From Nonomuraea maritima (GTDB lineage: Bacteria > Actinomycetota > Actinomycetes > Streptosporangiales > Streptosporangiaceae), in assembly GCF_900100395.1 (NCBI RefSeq), contig NZ_FNFB01000042.1, positions 1 to 39,041 on the forward strand: DNA of 39,041 nt. Reading direction: 5' to 3'. Of this stretch, positions 31,258 to 39,041 are shown piece after piece. The translations under genes and the position numbers were made by a program. The notes under the pieces were generated by a model. The model saw nothing but the letters and a program-made list of their open reading frames with translations, was not told the DNA's origin and did not search any database. Position 1 is the first letter of the stretch. Every line of letters starts with the position of its first letter.

Positions 31258-34200
31258 ACCTGGCCCCCGCTGTCGTTGACGGGGCAGCTCGACCGGGCCG
31301 CGCACGTGCGGCACCCGTCGTTGACCTTGGCCTGGAAGTAGGGGCCCGACATGCCGACCGCCACCGTGTCGACCAGGTCTTTCGCCCAGCCGGGGTTGGG
31401 GTCGTCGCCGAGCGCGCCCTGCGTCTGCTCCAGGGCGTTGTTCTTGCCGGCCGCCTTGCCGAGCTGCACCAGCGCGGCCCCGCCCGGCTCGGTCATGCCG
31501 TGCCGGGCGAACGCGCCGAGCAGCGCCGCCAGCTGGTAGACGCCCAGCTGGGGGTGGCGGCCGATCTCGCCCGGCTTCGGCTTGGAGCCGCCGGTCTTGA
31601 GGTCGATGATGACGGCCCGGTCGCCGTCGCGCTCGACCCGGTCGACGCGTCCCTTGATCTGGACGCCCTCGGAGACCGTCGCGGTGAACGCCTCTTCCAG
31701 GGCCACCAGCTCGCGCGGGTTGCTCTCGTGCCAGCGCAGGAACTTGCCGATCATCTGCTCGGCGACCTCGCGCTGCTTGCGGTTGTACCAGGCGCCGCCG
31801 AAGTCGAGCTCCTTCCAGACCTGGTCGAGGCGCTCGCTCAGGAGGTCTTCGCTGGGCAGGTCGGTGGCGGCCAGCACGGCCAGGGCGTGGATGACGTTGC
31901 CGAGGCCCTGGGCGGTGCTGGTGCCGGCCGCGCCGACCGCCGTCTCCAGCAGCCAGCGCAGGCCGCACTTGGTGAAGCTCTCGACCGCGGACGGGGAGAT
32001 GCTGACGACGCCGTCGGGCCAGCTCAGCGGGCGGTCGTCGGACATGGGCGTGAGTGCGTACCAGTCGTTGGGGTGGGCGCCCTGGACGCCGGCGGCGGCC
32101 AGACGGGCCAGCTGCCGGGCGGCCCGCTGCCGGAGCCTGCGCGGCCTGGTGGGGTCGGTCACGGCGCTGCGCAGGTCGGCCACCAGCGCGGACAGGTTGA
32201 GCCAGCGGGCGCGGTCGTCGACCGTCGCCTGCTCGACCGCACCGGGCATCAGCTCCGACAGGAACCGGGACGGCCGCTCGTCGGTGTCCTCGCCGCCCAC
32301 GGCGGTGACCACCAGCCTGCGCCGCGCCCGGGTCACCGCCACGTAGAACAGGCGGCGCTCCTCGGCCAGCATCTTGGAGTGGAGGGAGGCGGCGTTGGGC
32401 TCGGCGCCCTCGACCACCTCGACGAGGTCTTCGACGCCCAGCAGGGAGCCGCGCAGCCGCAGGTCGGGCCAGACGCCCTCCTGCACGCCCGCCACCACGA
32501 CGACGTCCCATTCGAGGCCCTTGGCGCGGTGGGCGGTCAGCACGCGGACGGCGTCGCCCTCGGGCGCCCGGTCGGCGAGCGTGTCGCCCGGGATCTCCTG
32601 TGCGGCGAGGTCGTCGAGGAACACCTCGGGGCCGGCGACCGGCATGCGGTCGACGAACCTGGCGGCGTGGTCGAACAGGGCCACCACGGCGTCGAGGTCA
32701 CGGTCGGCCTGCGCGCCCCTCGGGCCGCCATGGAGGCTCAGCTCGGTCCAGCGTTCGGCGAGGCCGCTGGCCTGCCAGACGGCCCACAGGACGTCTTCCG
32801 CGGTGCCCTGCCCGCCGACGGCCTCGCGCGCTGCGGCGAGCAGCCGCGCCACCCGCTCGGCGGGCAGCGCGACGTGCGGCTCGACCCGGGTGAGCTCACG
32901 CGGGTCGTGGATGGCGGCCACCAGCAGCTCGCCCGACGAACGGGCGTCTCCTTCATCCTCGGCGGCGTGCACCGCCTCGTTCTCGGCGATCTTGAGGGCG
33001 CGGCGGAGGCGGCGTACGCCGATCATGTCGGTGCCGCCGAGCGGACCCGTCAGCAGCTCTTCCGCCACCGCCTCGTCGAGGAACGACGGGTCGAGCGCCA
33101 CCCGCAGCAGCGTGAGCAGCGGCCGCACGCCAGGCTCCTGCGCGACAGGAACCTCGTCGCCCGCGATCATCGTCGGCACCCCGGCGTTGAGCAGCGCCCG
33201 CCGCAGCAGCGGCACCTGCCGCCGGGCCGAGCGGACCAGCACCGCCATGCGGCGCCACGGCACGCCGTCGATCAGGTGGGCGCGGCGCAGCGTGTCGGCC
33301 ACGATCGCGGCCTCCTGGCTGGTGCTGTCGGCCAGCAGCACCCGCGCCTCGCCCGGGCCGGCGTCGTCGGGCGGCAGCAGGTCGCGGTGCCCGTGCCGGT
33401 GGTCGTGCTCGGGAGTAGGGGCGACCGGCAGCCTGGCCGCCACCCTGCGGGTGGCCTCCAGCAGGTCGGCGCCGCTCCTGCGGGACCGTCGCAGCGCCAG
33501 CACCGGCGCCTCGCGCCCGTCGAACGTACGGAAGCGCTCGGGGAAGCGCATGATGCGCTGGACGTCGGCACCCCGGAACCCGAAGATCGACTGGTCGGGG
33601 TCGCCGGCCACGACAAGGGTGCGCCCGTCGCCCGCGAGCTGCGCCAGCAGCAGCTCTTGTGCCGGGTCGGTCTCCTGGTACTCGTCGACGAGCACGACCT
33701 CGTGCGCCGCCCGCTCGCGCTCGCGCACGTCGGGACGGGCCAGCAGCGCGGAGGCGGCCCCGACCAGCTCGGCGTAGTCGTACGTCTCCTCGGGGGCGAG
33801 GTCGAAGCGGACCTGGTAGCGCTCGGCGAACCGGCCCGCGGCCACCCAGTCGGCGCGCCCGTGGGCCAGGCCGAGCGCGACCAGCCGCTCGGGGTCGAGC
33901 CCGCGCTCGCTCGCCCGCGACAGGAAATCGCGCAGCTCCTCGGCGAACCCACGGGTCTTGAGCGGCTCACGCAGCGACGCCGGCCAGTCGAGTGCGCCGG
34001 CCTCCAGCTCGCCGTGGAGCAGCCGCCGCACCTCGAGCAGCTGCTCGGGGCCGGTGAGCAGGCGCGGCGGGGCCTTGCCCGCGAGCACGCACTCGCGGCG
34101 CAGCAGCGCGTACGCGTAGGAGTGGAAGGTCATGGCCAGCGGGGTGCGGGTGGTGCGGCGCAGCCGGCCGGTGACGCGGCGGCGGAGGTCTTCCGCTGCC

Positions 34201-34445
34201 TTGCGGCTGTAGGTGAGGACGAGCACCCGCTCGGGGTCGGCGCCGCGGCGCTCGATCCGGTCGACCACGCTCTCGACGATGGTCGTGGTCTTGCCCGTGC
34301 CGGGGCCGCCGAGGACGAGCAGCGGGCCGGCCTCGTGGCGGACCGCGGCGCGCTGGTGCTCGTCGAGCACGGGGGCCACAACGGGCCCCCCGGCGCCGCT
34401 GCGCACCAACCGCCAGGTCTGAGCACTCACAGCACTAGATTCCAC
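31251..34445 (-). CDS. adnA: AdnA-like helicase-nuclease subunit with Fe-S cysteines
   Basis: A 1064-aa UvrD-like helicase with a C-terminal RecB/AddB-type nuclease, partner of AdnB. Walker A is GGPGTGKT (46-53), motif II is VLVDEYQETDPAQ, and GDPDQSIFGFRGADVQ, TAHRAKGLEWDVVVVAG and FYVAVTRARR follow. The nuclease half has GRVDRVE and VIIDLKTGG. One cysteine at 827 (KCGLRW) and three at 1045, 1048 and 1054 (CRTCAARSSC) fit an AddB/Cas4-like 4Fe-4S site. GTG 34445 has GAGG 4 nt upstream; GTG 34430 is an alternative. A palindrome CCACCG-TAT-CGGTGG (34499-34513) lies about 55 bp upstream and could be an operator. Confidence 0.93.
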   Translation of the reverse strand: MESSAVSAQTWRLVRSGAGGPVVAPVLDEHQRAAVRHEAGPLLVLGGPGTGKTTTIVESVVDRIERRGADPERVLVLTYSRKAAEDLRRRVTGRLRRTTRTPLAMTFHSYAYALLRRECVLAGKAPPRLLTGPEQLLEVRRLLHGELEAGALDWPASLREPLKTRGFAEELRDFLSRASERGLDPERLVALGLAHGRADWVAAGRFAERYQVRFDLAPEETYDYAELVGAASALLARPDVRERERAAHEVVLVDEYQETDPAQELLLAQLAGDGRTLVVAGDPDQSIFGFRGADVQRIMRFPERFRTFDGREAPVLALRRSRRSGADLLEATRRVAARLPVAPTPEHDHRHGHRDLLPPDDAGPGEARVLLADSTSQEAAIVADTLRRAHLIDGVPWRRMAVLVRSARRQVPLLRRALLNAGVPTMIAGDEVPVAQEPGVRPLLTLLRVALDPSFLDEAVAEELLTGPLGGTDMIGVRRLRRALKIAENEAVHAAEDEGDARSSGELLVAAIHDPRELTRVEPHVALPAERVARLLAAAREAVGGQGTAEDVLWAVWQASGLAERWTELSLHGGPRGAQADRDLDAVVALFDHAARFVDRMPVAGPEVFLDDLAAQEIPGDTLADRAPEGDAVRVLTAHRAKGLEWDVVVVAGVQEGVWPDLRLRGSLLGVEDLVEVVEGAEPNAASLHSKMLAEERRLFYVAVTRARRRLVVTAVGGEDTDERPSRFLSELMPGAVEQATVDDRARWLNLSALVADLRSAVTDPTRPRRLRQRAARQLARLAAAGVQGAHPNDWYALTPMSDDRPLSWPDGVVSISPSAVESFTKCGLRWLLETAVGAAGTSTAQGLGNVIHALAVLAATDLPSEDLLSERLDQVWKELDFGGAWYNRKQREVAEQMIGKFLRWHESNPRELVALEEAFTATVSEGVQIKGRVDRVERDGDRAVIIDLKTGGSKPKPGEIGRHPQLGVYQLAALLGAFARHGMTEPGGAALVQLGKAAGKNNALEQTQGALGDDPNPGWAKDLVDTVAVGMSGPYFQAKVNDGCRTCAARSSCPVNDSGGQVC

Positions 34446-34586
34446 CAGACCTCAGGGACAGATCGTGCCGATTGCCCGGTCTCCCCTTTGCGATCCGCCC
34501 ACCGTATCGGTGGATATATCGGGATTCTTCGCGACACGCCGGTGGTCGTGTTCGCCCGCAGCGTCATCGCCGTCCCCTCGTACAAC

Positions 34587-34629
34587 GCGACACGCCCCGG
34601 GCAGGAGGGTCCTGCCCGGGGCGTGTCGC
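34587..34629 (-). terminator. Perfect 20-bp hairpin after the glycerophosphotransferase gene
   Basis: Two 20-nt arms (34587-34606 and 34610-34629; core GCGACACGCCCCGGGCAGGA) are perfect inverted repeats around a 3-nt loop. It begins 9 bp after the glycerophosphotransferase-like stop and is upstream of adnA. It lacks a T-run, so it is a GC-rich actinomycete-type terminator or mRNA-stabilising stem. Confidence 0.85.
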
Positions 34630-34637
34630 AGGAGGAC

Positions 34638-37490
34638 TCAGCCCCAGAGGTGGTCGACCACCCTGGCCGTGGCCTTGCCGTCGTCACGCGGCGCGAACGT
34701 CGCGCGGAAGGCGTCGTAGCGGTCGGCGTGGGCGGCGGTGACCTCGTCGATCGACCGCAGCGCCTCGATCACGTCGACCGACGTCGACAGCAGCGGGCCC
34801 GGCCCCTGCTCGGCGAGGTCGAGGTAGACACCCCGCTTGTTGGAGTACTTCGCCAGGTCGTAGCCGTACAGGAGGATCGGCCGGCCCGTACAGGCGAAGT
34901 CGAACATGACGGACGAGTAGTCGGTCACGAGGACGTCGGCCACGAGGAGCAGCTCGGCGATGTCCGGATAAGTCGTGACGTCGCGAGCAATGTCCGGGAC
35001 GGCGGGCACAGCCTGCATCGGGTGCGCCCGGACCAGGATCTCGTGGTCGGCGCCCAGCGCCTGGCGGGCCTTGGCGAGGTCCAGCTTGACCATGGCGTTC
35101 TTGCGGTCGTAGTCGCGCCAGGTCGGCGCGTACAGGACCACGCGCTTGCCCTCGGCCAGCCCGAGCCGCTCGCGCACCCGCGCGGCGAGCTCGTCGCGGT
35201 CGGGCGAGGTGAGCACGTCGTTGCGGGGCAGCCCGCTCTCCAGCACCTCACCCTTGTAGCCGAACGCCTTGCGCAGCGTCTCGGTCGCCCACGGCGACTG
35301 CGACAGCATCAGGTCCCAGCCGCGCACCTCGGCCGCCTGGCGGTGGTAGACGGGCGGCCTCGGGTCGCGCCGCATGTGGGCCTGGTCGTTGCCGACGAAC
35401 TTGACCGGGGTGCCGTGCCAGGTCTGCACGACCACCTGGTCCTCGCGGGCCCGGAACCAGGCCGGCAGGAACGCGTTGGTGATGATGTGGCGCGAGCGGG
35501 CCAGCGCCTCGTGGTGCTCGCGGCTGCCCGCGCGCACGACCTTCGCCTCGCCCGGCGGCACGAACGCGCCGTCCTTGACGACCCAGATGTGCTCGCGGTC
35601 GTCGCCGCGCCGCAGCCGCTCCTCGTAGACGGCCCGGACGCTGTCGGCGTACAGGCGGCCGTCGTTGACGACGTAGACGGTCGACTCGCGCAGCGGCTCG
35701 CTGCGCTGCGCCGGGTAGAACACGCGGCGCAGCACGTGGGTGCCGGCCACCCCGCGCTCGTCGGCGGGCCGGTCCTCCTCCGACGTGATCACGGGGACGT
35801 CGAAGCGGGTCGACACCATGCGGAAGACGTGACCGCTGAACGTGCGCGGGTCCTCGTCGAGGCCCGGCAGCGCGGCGTGGTCCATCCGCAGCGGCACGAT
35901 CTCGCCGGACGGGTGCCGCAGCGACATGCTCCAGGTGCCGGACGCCAGCGGCACCGGCTCGCCGAAGCGGTCCATCGCGCCGGGCTCCACGCGTACGGAG
36001 AACGCGGCGCCGGAGCGCTCCATCGGCAGCTGGTACGACAGCCCCGACCGGTGGCGCAGCGTGAGCGTGCGCGGGCCGGAGGCGTCGGGGTAGTCGCCGC
36101 GCAGCACGAGCGCGGAGCCGTCCCACCCGGCCGAGGTGATCACCGGACGGATGCGGTGCGCCGAGACGACGATGCGGTCGCGGCGGTCGGCGAGCACGGT
36201 GATCTCGCGGTCGTCCACCGTCGCCCTGGTCTCGGCCGAGTCGCCCAGCATCACGGACGCGGCAGGGTCGCCCTTGGGCTCGATCCAGAGCCGCCGGCCG
36301 TCCTTCTCCTGCAGCAGCGCGGGCACCGCCAGGCCGACCACGACGTCGGTGCCGTCACCGGACGGCGCGAAGTCGGCGGCGATGCGGTGTCCGCCGAGCC
36401 TGGCGTGGCCCTTGCTCACCGTACGGCCAGGCAGGTGGACCTTCAGCTCCAGGCGCTCGCCGTCGAGGGTCACGCCGGCCAGCTCGGCCCTGTTGGGCTG
36501 GAAGACGACCTGAAGGGCGCGGTCGGACGTCCAGACCGGACGGATCCACCAGCCGGGCTTCAGCCGCAGCCCCGCGGGACGCTCGGGACGGCCGATCGAG
36601 GAGCCGCGCAGCAGGCCCGTCGCCCGCGCGCCACGGCTCCAGAACACGATCTCGGCCCGCCACGTCGTGGCGTCGGGCACCGACGGCCGGTGGCGCATGC
36701 GGCGCCGTACCGCGGAGACGACACCGCGCAGGCCCGCGCGCCAGCGCAGCGGCCACGGGCTCAGCTCGGCGACGAATCCTGACCAGTCGTAGTTGCACCC
36801 GGGCTCGCGAGCGCCGTGGGTGGCCTCGGGGGCCAGGACGCGACGCGTGCGCATGCGGATCGGAGGCAGCCAGCGCGGCCCGCGCAGCACCACGGTCGCC
36901 CGGTTGAAGCGGCGGCTGCGGACCGAGAGCCCCGCCAGGTAGGCGAAGCCGGTGACGCGCAGCTTGCCGCCGTCCCAGACGATGTCGTCGATATGGGTCA
37001 CGGGCACCAGGTCGGAGCGCCGCAACCGGTAGAGGTCTGCCGGCAGTTCGTCGCGGAAGGGCAGGTCGCCGTACCAGCGCAGACCCTTGCGGATGCGCTT
37101 GGACGGCTCCGCCGCCGCGGCCACCACCGCCGTCAGTGTCTCGCCGTCGACGAGTTCCTCGTCGGGGCGATGCTCGATCAGGTGGCAGACGAGGCGCCGC
37201 CCTACCGGCAGGTCGCGTTTGACGCGGGCGTCGACGCCCGCGAGGTAAGGACGTACGAGGTCGAGCATCTCCCGCCGTCGCGCCGCGCCGCGTTTGACCG
37301 CAAGGTCGATGCGGTTCCCGAGGGAACCGCTGAGGACCTCGCTGTCGAACGCCGCGTCGCGACCGCCGGGGCCGATCGCTCGCATGACCGCTTCGAGAGG
37401 CTCACCACGATCGCAAAGATCCTGGACAGCCTTGAGGCGGTCGGCGAGCGAGTCGCCGCCCTGGCTCTGGGCTGTGACGCCGGTGGCCAT
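34638..37490 (-). CDS. CDP-glycerol glycerophosphotransferase-like protein (TagF family C-terminus)
   Basis: A protein of about 950 aa. The C-terminal part (from about residue 580) is a TagF/TagB-type CDP-glycerol:poly(glycerophosphate) glycerophosphotransferase: QTWHGTPVKFVG, GLPRNDVLT, VVLYAPTWRDY, VRAHPMQ, and VLVTDYSSVMFDFACTGRPILLY. The long N-terminal part is rich in beta strands, with no signal peptide or membrane helix, and resembles the extra domains seen on actinobacterial members. Expected role: making a teichoic-acid-like polyol phosphate on the inner membrane face. ATG 37490 is chosen, with AAAGGCGG upstream; ATG 37517 is an in-frame alternative without a ribosome-binding site. 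No other teichoic acid genes are nearby. Confidence 0.88.
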   Translation of the reverse strand: MATGVTAQSQGGDSLADRLKAVQDLCDRGEPLEAVMRAIGPGGRDAAFDSEVLSGSLGNRIDLAVKRGAARRREMLDLVRPYLAGVDARVKRDLPVGRRLVCHLIEHRPDEELVDGETLTAVVAAAAEPSKRIRKGLRWYGDLPFRDELPADLYRLRRSDLVPVTHIDDIVWDGGKLRVTGFAYLAGLSVRSRRFNRATVVLRGPRWLPPIRMRTRRVLAPEATHGAREPGCNYDWSGFVAELSPWPLRWRAGLRGVVSAVRRRMRHRPSVPDATTWRAEIVFWSRGARATGLLRGSSIGRPERPAGLRLKPGWWIRPVWTSDRALQVVFQPNRAELAGVTLDGERLELKVHLPGRTVSKGHARLGGHRIAADFAPSGDGTDVVVGLAVPALLQEKDGRRLWIEPKGDPAASVMLGDSAETRATVDDREITVLADRRDRIVVSAHRIRPVITSAGWDGSALVLRGDYPDASGPRTLTLRHRSGLSYQLPMERSGAAFSVRVEPGAMDRFGEPVPLASGTWSMSLRHPSGEIVPLRMDHAALPGLDEDPRTFSGHVFRMVSTRFDVPVITSEEDRPADERGVAGTHVLRRVFYPAQRSEPLRESTVYVVNDGRLYADSVRAVYEERLRRGDDREHIWVVKDGAFVPPGEAKVVRAGSREHHEALARSRHIITNAFLPAWFRAREDQVVVQTWHGTPVKFVGNDQAHMRRDPRPPVYHRQAAEVRGWDLMLSQSPWATETLRKAFGYKGEVLESGLPRNDVLTSPDRDELAARVRERLGLAEGKRVVLYAPTWRDYDRKNAMVKLDLAKARQALGADHEILVRAHPMQAVPAVPDIARDVTTYPDIAELLLVADVLVTDYSSVMFDFACTGRPILLYGYDLAKYSNKRGVYLDLAEQGPGPLLSTSVDVIEALRSIDEVTAAHADRYDAFRATFAPRDDGKATARVVDHLWG

Positions 37491-37591
37491 GTGGGGGCAC
37501 CGCCTTTCGGGCACCATCAGTGTTCAGCCCATGGTAAGGGGAGTCACATGTCACAGATTCGCCCGATAACCGAAGGCGCAGGTCAGCGTCG

Positions 37592-37897
37592 TTACTGAAA
37601 ATCGCCTGAACGCCCGTCCCATCGGGCTTTTCGCATGTCCACCCGTTCGCCGCGCAGCGGGGTGCCCTCCTCGCGCCAGTGGGCCAGGCACTCGCGCAGG
37701 TGGTCGGGAGCCGCGCCGGAGCCGTCGGCGTGCACGACGCGCCACCACGGCACGCCGCCGCCCCACGTCGCCATCACCCGGCCGACCTGGCGCGGACCGC
37801 CCTCACCGAGGTACTCGGCGACGTCGCCGTAGGCCATGACCTTGCCGGGCGGGATGCGCTCGACGAGGTCGAGGACCCGCTCGGCGAACGGGTTCAC
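37592..37897 (-). CDS. Alkyltransferase-like protein (ATL, MGMT family)
   Basis: A small DNA-binding protein of about 101 aa from the O6-alkylguanine-DNA alkyltransferase family. The helix-turn-helix region AYGDVAEYLGEGGPRQVGRVMA is intact, but the alkyl-acceptor motif PCHRV reads PWWRVV, so the acceptor Cys is replaced by Trp. ATL proteins with this change bind O6-alkylguanine lesions and pass them to nucleotide excision repair. GTG 37897 overlaps the stop of the upstream gene (GTGA); GTG 37906 is also in frame. It forms a two-gene unit with that hypothetical gene. Confidence 0.92.
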   Translation of the reverse strand: MNPFAERVLDLVERIPPGKVMAYGDVAEYLGEGGPRQVGRVMATWGGGVPWWRVVHADGSGAAPDHLRECLAHWREEGTPLRGERVDMRKARWDGRSGDFQ

Positions 37898-38253
37898 GGA
37901 CTCCACGCCGCCGGGCCCGCGTCGATGATCTCCTCGAACTTGCCGAGCTCGGTCACGCCGCCCGGCGTCTCGACCTCCATGACGCCGTCGCGCAGCGCGT
38001 AGACCTCGCCGTCCTCGCCCACCAGCCGGGCGCCGAGTGCGGAGGACAGGCGCAGCAGCTGGGCCACCTGCCAGTCGGAGCCCGGCTCGCCGACCAGCTG
38101 GTCGCGCCAGCGGGCCACGGTGTGCCGCTCACCGGCGTGACCGGCCACGATCTCGTCAGTCCCGCGCAGCTCGAACCCGGCCGGCGCGATGGCCCTCGCA
38201 AGCTCCGCGAAGGCGAGTGGCGACTCCCGCACCACCCGCAGCTCGTATCCCAT
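37894..38253 (-). CDS. Hypothetical protein, 119 aa
   Basis: A soluble acidic protein I do not recognise beyond a likely actinobacterial conserved family. It starts MGYELRVVRESPLAFAELARAI and has a mixed alpha/beta pattern (VYALRDGVMEVETPGGVTELGKFEEII), with no cysteines or membrane helices. The ATG 38253 lacks a ribosome-binding site, but TATGGT lies 8 bp before it, so the mRNA may be leaderless. The gene is translationally coupled to the downstream ATL gene, which hints at a shared stress or repair context. Confidence 0.8.
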   Translation of the reverse strand: MGYELRVVRESPLAFAELARAIAPAGFELRGTDEIVAGHAGERHTVARWRDQLVGEPGSDWQVAQLLRLSSALGARLVGEDGEVYALRDGVMEVETPGGVTELGKFEEIIDAGPAAWSP

Positions 38254-38275
38254 GACGGGGGACCATAGCGGATCT

Positions 38276-39041
38276 TTACTCCTTGCGCTGATTGAGCACG
38301 ATGATGGCCCCGCAGAACGTGACGAGCGCCACCAGGACGCCTCCCCCGTACAGCACCAGGCGCAGCGGATCGGACCCAGGACGGGTCGGCAGCGGAGAGT
38401 TCTTGCCCTGACCGAAGTGGTCGATCGAGGACTCGACGCTGCGCTTGATCCCGGTGAACCGCCCGGCGGCGTCGAGCGCGGCGGCGGCGTCCACCACGCC
38501 GAAGCCGATCTGGTCGTCGTACCCGCTGGCGGGACGGCCCCGGGTGCTCGCCACCAGGGCGCGGGCGACCTGCTCGGGAGCCATGCCCGGGTAGCGCGAC
38601 TTGACCAGCGCGGCGACGCCCGCCACCAGCGCCGCGGCCGAGCTCGTGCCCTCCGACAGCTCGTGGCCGCTGCCGCGCTTGACCACGGGCACCCGCACGC
38701 CCGGCGCGGAGACCAGCACCGACAGGTTGTCGCTGCTGAACGGGGCCCGCCGCCCCTGCCGGTCGGTGGCGGCCACCCCGATGACCCCCGGGTAGCCGGC
38801 CGGGAAGCTCCAGTACGAGGTGCCCTTCTCCTTGGCGTACGTCGTCTGCCCGTCGTTGCCGGCGGCGGCGACCAGCACGACGCCCTTGCTCAGCGCGTAC
38901 GAGACCGCCTCGCGCTCCGCCCTGAGCGGGCCGTACGAGCCGATGGACATGCTGACGACCTGGGCGCCGTGGTCGGTGGCGTAGCGCAGGGCGCGGGCGA
39001 GCGGGCTCTCGGTGACCGGGCCGTCCTCCTGCTCCTCCGAC
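38276..39041 (-). CDS. Mycosin-like S8 serine protease (3' part)
   Basis: The C-terminal 254 residues of a subtilisin-family protease; the gene starts beyond the right edge. Visible elements: the oxyanion Asn in VAAAGNDG, the catalytic Ser in GTSSAAALVAG, and a C-terminal membrane anchor (LVLYGGGVLVALVTFCGAIIVL) ending NQRKE. A membrane-anchored S8 protease with this layout matches the mycosins (MycP) of type VII secretion, which process secreted substrates and stabilise the translocon. The Asp and His of the triad are off the window. Whether type VII genes lie beyond cannot be seen. Confidence 0.85.
   Translation of the reverse strand, partial: SEEQEDGPVTESPLARALRYATDHGAQVVSMSIGSYGPLRAEREAVSYALSKGVVLVAAAGNDGQTTYAKEKGTSYWSFPAGYPGVIGVAATDRQGRRAPFSSDNLSVLVSAPGVRVPVVKRGSGHELSEGTSSAAALVAGVAALVKSRYPGMAPEQVARALVASTRGRPASGYDDQIGFGVVDAAAALDAAGRFTGIKRSVESSIDHFGQGKNSPLPTRPGSDPLRLVLYGGGVLVALVTFCGAIIVLNQRKE

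Noticed and set aside
31500..36782. A very long plus-strand open frame opposite adnA and the glycerophosphotransferase gene
   Set aside because: It is an antisense shadow caused by high GC in third codon positions; the protein is low-complexity and lacks domains, while the minus strand encodes well-known families.
37548..37598. A 16-codon plus-strand ORF (MSQIRPITEGAGQRRY) with a strong AGGGGAG ribosome-binding site
   Set aside because: It is very short, runs into the convergent ATL gene, and nothing follows it on that strand. The site may be chance; no peptide function is supported.
1..39041. CRISPR arrays, insertion sequences or phage genes
   Set aside because: I saw no regularly spaced direct repeats of CRISPR type, no transposase or integrase motifs and no terminal inverted repeats around any block.

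Overview
The window is high-GC DNA with actinobacterial gene content. The 16S rRNA 5' end at the left edge and a WhiB7 regulator point to an actinomycete, and the short 16S stretch looks like the Streptosporangiaceae type (Nonomuraea or Microbispora relatives). The genus is an inference from about 100 bases and the gene neighbourhood, not from a search.

Left part (1-1900): the 5' end of a leftward rRNA operon with its leader and promoter, a small hypothetical gene, a small membrane protein gene, and two identical initiator tRNA genes in tandem, each with its own terminator. Next (1890-13000) comes a housekeeping stretch: UPF0182 membrane protein, YlbL-type PDZ/Lon-like protease, MoaE, an SDR-fold protein, a DUF2342 zincin-like protein coupled to a NUDIX hydrolase, an EEP-family membrane phosphodiesterase, a degenerate NTP-transferase-like protein, a DUF45 metallopeptidase and a crotonase. 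Then (12519-18051) a ThiF/E1-like protein with a disordered insert, an ABC1 kinase, a repeat-rich non-coding stretch, a small helical protein, whiB7 with a full attenuator leader, and TesB. The 18174-22621 part holds uvrD2, a secreted alpha/beta hydrolase, mycoredoxin and nudC.

The most interesting block is 22731-28010. A near-perfect DtxR/IdeR iron box is followed by four overlapping or abutting genes: an ATP-grasp ligase, two IucA/IucC (NIS) siderophore synthetases and an SbnH/FslC-like PLP decarboxylase. This is a compact, iron-regulated, NRPS-independent carboxylate-type siderophore pathway with no transporter next to it. It lies between nudC and adnB, inside a gene order I recall as conserved in other actinobacteria (Mycobacterium tuberculosis Rv3193c-Rv3202c), so it looks like an insertion into a core neighbourhood.

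The right part (27970-39041) holds the AdnAB helicase-nuclease pair for double-strand-break resection, a large CDP-glycerol glycerophosphotransferase-like protein, an alkyltransferase-like (ATL) DNA-repair protein coupled to a hypothetical gene, and the 3' part of a mycosin-like subtilisin gene running off the end.

Regulatory signals that can be read directly: an rRNA promoter, an initiator-tRNA promoter, a WhiB7-type promoter plus upstream ORF plus terminator before whiB7, a SigR-like promoter before mycoredoxin, the iron box, a pair of DnaA boxes, and several strong hairpins.
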